A stretch of DNA of 23,722 bases from Chloroflexota bacterium. GTDB lineage: Bacteria > Chloroflexota > Anaerolineae > Anaerolineales > Villigracilaceae. The first letter of the stretch is position 1; every line of letters begins with the position of its first letter. Positions 20,497 to 23,722 of this stretch are shown piece after piece. Location of the stretch: positions 1 to 23,722 of the forward strand of contig JACPVB010000070.1 in the NCBI GenBank assembly GCA_016191985.1, in the 5' to 3' direction. Under the pieces are notes generated by a model. The model was not told the DNA's origin, did not search any database, and saw only the letters and a list, made by a program, of their open reading frames with translations. A program made the translations under genes and the position numbers.

Positions 20497-21120
20497 ATGC
20501 CAAAGCAGAAATATTATGTGGTTTGGAAAGGCCGCAAGACGGGCGTCTTCACATCCTGGGCGGAGTGTGAAAAACAGGTGAAGGGCTTTGTCGGTGCGCA
20601 ATACAAGGCCTTCGAGAGTGAGCTCGAAGCGGACGCCGCGTATCTTGCGAACTATGATGATTACAAGGGCAAATCATCCACAAGTGGAAAGTGGAAAACC
20701 GCAAGTATTCGTCCCCTGCTCCCGTCCGTTTGCGTGGATGCGGCCTGCAGCGGCTCGCCCGGTAAATTGGAATATCGCGGCGTGAATACAGAAACAGGCG
20801 AAGAAATTTTTCGCGCGGGGCCTTATCCCGATGGGACGAACAACGTGGGGGAATTTCTGGCTATTGTCCACGCGCTCACGTGGCAGGCGAAACACAATAT
20901 ACATATACCGATCTACTCTGATTCAGAGAACGCCATCCTGTGGGTGAATACCGGTCAATGCAAAACGAAGCTCAAGCGCACGCCAAAGAATGCCGTCTTG
21001 TTTGCGTTGATCCAAAGCGCCGAGAACTGGCTTGCAGAGAACGAACTTCCCGAAGACAAGATCATTAAGTGGGATACCGATCTGTGGGGTGAAAATCCCT
21101 CGGATTTTGGGCGAAAGTAA
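20497..21120 (+). CDS. rnhA: Ribonuclease HI with N-terminal viroplasmin (RNA/DNA hybrid-binding) domain
   Basis: Degrades the RNA strand of RNA-DNA hybrids (207 aa). The N-terminal domain (1-50, KYYVVWKGRKTGVFTSWAECE followed by VKGFVGAQYKAFES) is the viroplasmin or hybrid-binding domain found in eukaryotic-type RNase H1. The nuclease domain (about 70-207) has candidate catalytic acids in CVDAACSG (Asp), VGEFLAIVHAL (Glu), YSDSENAI (Asp) and the final WGENPSDFGRK (Asp). The fold is a diverged RNase HI with a long loop in place of the basic protrusion. No Shine-Dalgarno is present and a TAAAAT box lies 6 nt upstream, so it is probably translated leaderless. It is divergent from the structured RNA. 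Confidence 0.9.
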   Translation: MPKQKYYVVWKGRKTGVFTSWAECEKQVKGFVGAQYKAFESELEADAAYLANYDDYKGKSSTSGKWKTASIRPLLPSVCVDAACSGSPGKLEYRGVNTETGEEIFRAGPYPDGTNNVGEFLAIVHALTWQAKHNIHIPIYSDSENAILWVNTGQCKTKLKRTPKNAVLFALIQSAENWLAENELPEDKIIKWDTDLWGENPSDFGRK

Positions 21121-21172
21121 ATGTCGATTTTGGAGAAACAGGCTCAAGGTCCGTTTTGAGGCGTGATATTCA

Positions 21173-22774
21173 ATGATGAAATTATTAGGCTGGTCATGGT
21201 CGCTTGGACGTTTGCGCGGGGTGGATATTCGCTTTCATTTTTCCATACTGTTCAGTATCCCGATTGCGTATTATCTCTTTCAACCCGCGGACCTTCGCGG
21301 GGCGGTCGAGGCGCTGCTATGGGTGGGTGGCTTTCTGCTTTTTATTTTCCTGCATGAACTGGGTCATACCTTTGCCGCGCAGCTTGTGGGTGTGGAGGTA
21401 AAAAGTGTGTTCGTGTGGCTGTTGGGCGGGTTGACCAACCTGGCCTACAAACCCGAAAAGCCAGCCCATAACCTTTTCATCGCCGCCGCGGGGCCGCTTG
21501 TGAACATGGTACTGGCCTTTCTTTGTGTCGTGCTTTATGTGGCATTGTATATTTTTTCCATGCCGTATTCCAGCAATGTCGAATTATTCCTTTGGATGCA
21601 GACTTTTATCAATTTATTTTTTTCACTCGCTTTTTTGAATCTGATCCTGATCGTTTTCAATTTACTGCCTGTCTATCCGCTGGACGGAGGCAATATCCTT
21701 CACGCCGTCATGGAAATGTTTTTCGGAAAACCCAACGCAGATTGGATCACCCTCGTTGTCAGTGTTCCGTTCCTGTTCGCCATGATCGTTTTGGGAATTG
21801 CCACCCGCGATTACATCCTGCTTGGGTTCTGTGTCCTCATTGCGCTCGCGGTCAGCTCGTTAAATCGATCCCTGCTGCGTGGGATCAACCTGGGCATGAA
21901 TTACCTGTTCAAACGCGCGGGATATTATTACATGCTCGGAGATTATGAACGCGCTGCACAATATTACACTCACGATATCGAAAAAGAGCCTGCCCATCTT
22001 GTCAACCATTACCTTGCCCGCGCAAGCTGTTATTTGTTGATGAGGCAAAAGGAACGCGCTGTGGCCGACATTGAACGCGCATTGAAGATGGAACCAAACC
22101 ATGCCTTCGCCATTCAACTGCGCGGCGAAGTTTACACGCTGGAAAAAAATTACGATGCCGCGCTGGAGTTATTTTCCCGCGCGCAGGCCATCAACCCGCA
22201 TTGGGCGGTTCCCTATTTTGACCGTGGGTCCATTCTGTTGGAACGCAAGGAGTTTCAGACCGCGCTCGATGAATTGAACAAAGCCATTTCCATGCAGGGA
22301 CGGCTGCCACTTTTTTATCTGGTGCGTTCGCTCGCACATTTCAGGCTTGGCGATCTCGAGTCCGCGCACAAAGACCAGGACCTGGCAGTGCAACTCTCCC
22401 CAACCGATGCGCTGGTGATGGTGGACATCAACCTCACACTTTATGAAAACAACCTCGATTGGGCGCTGGATTTTTACACCCGCGTCCTCTCAAAGAATCC
22501 ACAGGACGTACTTGCGCTTCACGGCTGCGCGGACGCCTGCCGCATGAACAACGAGCATCAACAAGCTGTTGGCTATTACACCCGCGCCCTTGAGATTAAT
22601 CCCCGCGAGCCGCGCCTATATCTGGGCCGCGGCAAATCCTACCTCGCGTTGAACGAGACCGAAAAGGCAAAAGCCGATTTCAGGAAAGTCGAATCTGTGA
22701 CAGATAAGTTACACTTGAAACGACAGGCTGAGGAATTGTTGAAAAATATTCAAAGTACTTTGTTGGTCGAGTAG
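21173..22774 (+). CDS. M50-family (site-2 protease-like) metalloprotease fused to TPR repeats
   Basis: Polytopic intramembrane zinc protease with a long cytoplasmic-type tail (533 aa). The membrane half (1-235) has HELGH (His61, Glu62, His65) and the third zinc ligand Asp171 in NLLPVYPLDGG, the full M50 active site, within about six helices. GGLTNLAYKPEKPAHNLFIA and GPLVNMVLAF match the SpoIVFB/Rv-type subgroup that lacks a PDZ domain. From about 245 to 525 there are about eight TPR-like 34-residue units (for example YYMLGDYERAAQYYTHDIEK, LEKNYDAALELFSRAQAINP, NNEHQQAVGYYTRALEINPR). The TPR half probably recruits substrates. The usual C-terminal CBS pair is absent. The last codons fall in a dispersed repeat. 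Confidence 0.9.
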   Translation: MMKLLGWSWSLGRLRGVDIRFHFSILFSIPIAYYLFQPADLRGAVEALLWVGGFLLFIFLHELGHTFAAQLVGVEVKSVFVWLLGGLTNLAYKPEKPAHNLFIAAAGPLVNMVLAFLCVVLYVALYIFSMPYSSNVELFLWMQTFINLFFSLAFLNLILIVFNLLPVYPLDGGNILHAVMEMFFGKPNADWITLVVSVPFLFAMIVLGIATRDYILLGFCVLIALAVSSLNRSLLRGINLGMNYLFKRAGYYYMLGDYERAAQYYTHDIEKEPAHLVNHYLARASCYLLMRQKERAVADIERALKMEPNHAFAIQLRGEVYTLEKNYDAALELFSRAQAINPHWAVPYFDRGSILLERKEFQTALDELNKAISMQGRLPLFYLVRSLAHFRLGDLESAHKDQDLAVQLSPTDALVMVDINLTLYENNLDWALDFYTRVLSKNPQDVLALHGCADACRMNNEHQQAVGYYTRALEINPREPRLYLGRGKSYLALNETEKAKADFRKVESVTDKLHLKRQAEELLKNIQSTLLVE

Positions 22775-22807
22775 GCCAAGTGTTCGTCGAGGCCGTATCG
22801 AGACCAA
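22763..22807. repeat. Dispersed repeat overlapping the M50-TPR stop (TTGGTCGAGTA...TATCGAGACCAA)
   Basis: TTGGTCGA (22763-22770) and the reverse complement of TATCGAGACCAA (22796-22807) form imperfect outer arms similar to those at 17987-18084. The left arm supplies the final Leu-Val-Glu codons and stop of the protease gene. Confidence 0.55.
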
Positions 22808-22823
22808 GATTACAGGAGAACCT

Positions 22824-23393
22824 ATGAAAACTGCATTACTCGTAATTGACATCCAAAAAGACTATTTCCCCGGCGGCAAAATGGAGCTGGTGGAGCCGCT
22901 CGAAGCCGCGAAAAAAGCATACATGATTCTCCAGTGCTTCCGCGAGCATAATGGACATCACGTCCACATCCAGCACATTGCCCTGAAACCCGACGCTCCC
23001 TTTTTTGTAAAAGGCACAACCGGCTCGGATATCCACGACTCCGTCGCGCATTTTGAAGGCGAACCCATCGTCTACAAACATTACCCCAACTCCTTCCGCG
23101 AGACAAATTTGCTGGAGATGTTGAAAGAATGGGGTATTGAGCGCGTCGTCATTACCGGCATGATGACCCACATGTGCGTGGACGCCACCGCCCGCGCCGC
23201 CGCCGACTTCGGATTCAAAGTCATCATCGCCGAGGATGCCTGCGCCACCCGCGATTTGAAATTCGGCGAAACAACCATCCCCGCTGACCATGTCCACAAG
23301 GCGTTTTTGGCGGCATTGAAATCCTACGGCCAGGTGATGCCATCTGAGCAGGTGATTGCGCAATTGGCCGCAGAGCAGGCAAAGGCTGCGTAG
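22824..23393 (+). CDS. Isochorismatase-family cysteine hydrolase
   Basis: Cytoplasmic hydrolase (189 aa) of the isochorismatase-like/nicotinamidase superfamily. The catalytic triad is visible: Asp9 (LLVIDIQKDYFPGG), Lys85 (VYKHYPNSF) and Cys118 (ITGMMTHMCVDATARAAADFG), with the cis-peptide region typical of Cys-dependent members. Length and motifs fit nicotinamidase/pyrazinamidase-like or N-carbamoyl amidase-like enzymes. Metal-binding His clusters of true nicotinamidases (DxHxxxH) are not evident, so the substrate is open. AGGAGA lies 5-6 nt before the ATG. It is convergent with the MFS gene across a 13-nt gap. Confidence 0.92.
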   Translation: MKTALLVIDIQKDYFPGGKMELVEPLEAAKKAYMILQCFREHNGHHVHIQHIALKPDAPFFVKGTTGSDIHDSVAHFEGEPIVYKHYPNSFRETNLLEMLKEWGIERVVITGMMTHMCVDATARAAADFGFKVIIAEDACATRDLKFGETTIPADHVHKAFLAALKSYGQVMPSEQVIAQLAAEQAKAA

Positions 23394-23406
23394 ACCGAAT
23401 CAGTTG

Positions 23407-23722
23407 TCAGGGCGGAGGGAAGTGCCCTTTTACATCCAATTTTTGCATTTGATCGTGGTCAGGCAATTCCGCTTCAAGGTTGCGGACATGATGTACAAAA
23501 AGATAAGTGAAAACAGCTACGGCCATATAAGCGATGCCTGTCAGTATAAATTGCAACGCCATGCCTGAGCCTGGCGTGTTGCCGACCATCCAGCCGAAGG
23601 CATCTGCAAGCCATGTGTTCGTCTGCATGGCAGGCTCGGTGACGTAGTCCGCGAGCAGGCCGGCGAGGATGGGCGTGATCGGCCCGGTAGACCATGCGAT
23701 CACGCGGCGCGCAGAATAGACA
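23407..23722 (-). CDS. MFS transporter, C-terminal end (runs off the right edge)
   Basis: About 105 C-terminal residues of a major facilitator superfamily permease. In frame up to the edge the minus strand reads VYSARRVIAWSTGPITPILA, then AGLLADYVTEPAM. The RxxSARRxIAW..GP segment and a final helix (about GMALQFILTGIAYMAVAVFTYLFV) before a short charged tail resemble MefA/enterobactin-exporter-like efflux permeases. The start lies beyond the window. A GTG at 23703 is internal and is not the start. Cargo is unknown. Confidence 0.82.
   Translation of the reverse strand, partial: VYSARRVIAWSTGPITPILAGLLADYVTEPAMQTNTWLADAFGWMVGNTPGSGMALQFILTGIAYMAVAVFTYLFVHHVRNLEAELPDHDQMQKLDVKGHFPPP

Noticed and set aside
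1..23722. CRISPR array, integrase, transposase or phage genes
   Set aside because: No regularly spaced direct repeats and no reading frame with such motifs were seen on either strand. Mobility evidence is limited to short non-coding elements.

Overview
The window looks like a chromosomal segment of an Anaerolineae-type Chloroflexota bacterium. This is inferred from the gene mix (VorDABC-type 2-oxoacid:ferredoxin oxidoreductase, SthA-like transhydrogenase, viroplasmin-RNase H, Thr/Pro-rich-linker lipoproteins) and from many short intergenic inverted repeats of the kind common in that phylum. No rRNA, tRNA, CRISPR array, transposase or phage gene was found.

Layout. 1-311: 5' part of an aldo/keto reductase (-). 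518-6148: a five-gene (+) cluster of MacA-like adaptor, ABC ATPase, MacB-like permease, OmpR-family regulator and HAMP sensor kinase, ending in a clear terminator. A direct repeat with an 11-bp period sits just upstream of the cluster's likely -10 and is a good candidate site for the cluster's own regulator. 6373-6903: an unrecognised small protein (-). 6904-7647: a gene-free repeat island that contains a 20-residue fragment of a histidine-kinase H-box. 7648-9249: a DUF2235 alpha/beta-hydrolase-like protein (+), with repeats on both sides. 9459-10865: SthA-like transhydrogenase (-). 10993-13843: vorD-vorB-vorA-vorC (-). 14155-15689: a two-helix membrane protein and a thiolase (+), preceded by what looks like a decayed copy of the thiolase promoter and start region. 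15841-17969: two translationally coupled lipoproteins (+; BNR/Ycf48-like and Gmad2). 18110-18517: a CBS-pair protein (+). 18554-18721: a MITE-like element. 18752-20092: rhodanese and SufE (-). 20212-20394: a probable structured RNA or attenuator leader (-). 20497-23393: RNase HI, an M50 protease-TPR fusion and an isochorismatase-family hydrolase (+). 23407-23722: C-terminal end of an MFS transporter (-).

How the genes work together. The first cluster is a self-contained stress-responsive export module: sensor kinase, regulator, and an efflux or lipid/peptide-handling ABC pump. The Vor complex, ferredoxin subunit, transhydrogenase and thiolase fit CoA-thioester and amino-acid/fatty-acid catabolism in a ferredoxin-using anaerobe or facultative anaerobe. 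The rhodanese and SufE pair points to persulfide delivery for Fe-S assembly, which the ferredoxin-dependent enzymes need.

The most novel item is the minus-strand RNA at 20212-20394. It has a near-consensus promoter, a 14-codon ORF with two Cys codons, two nested hairpins and a long terminator hairpin with a T6 tail, and it lies directly upstream of the sulfur-transfer operon. It could be a stand-alone small RNA or a sulfur/cysteine-responsive attenuator.
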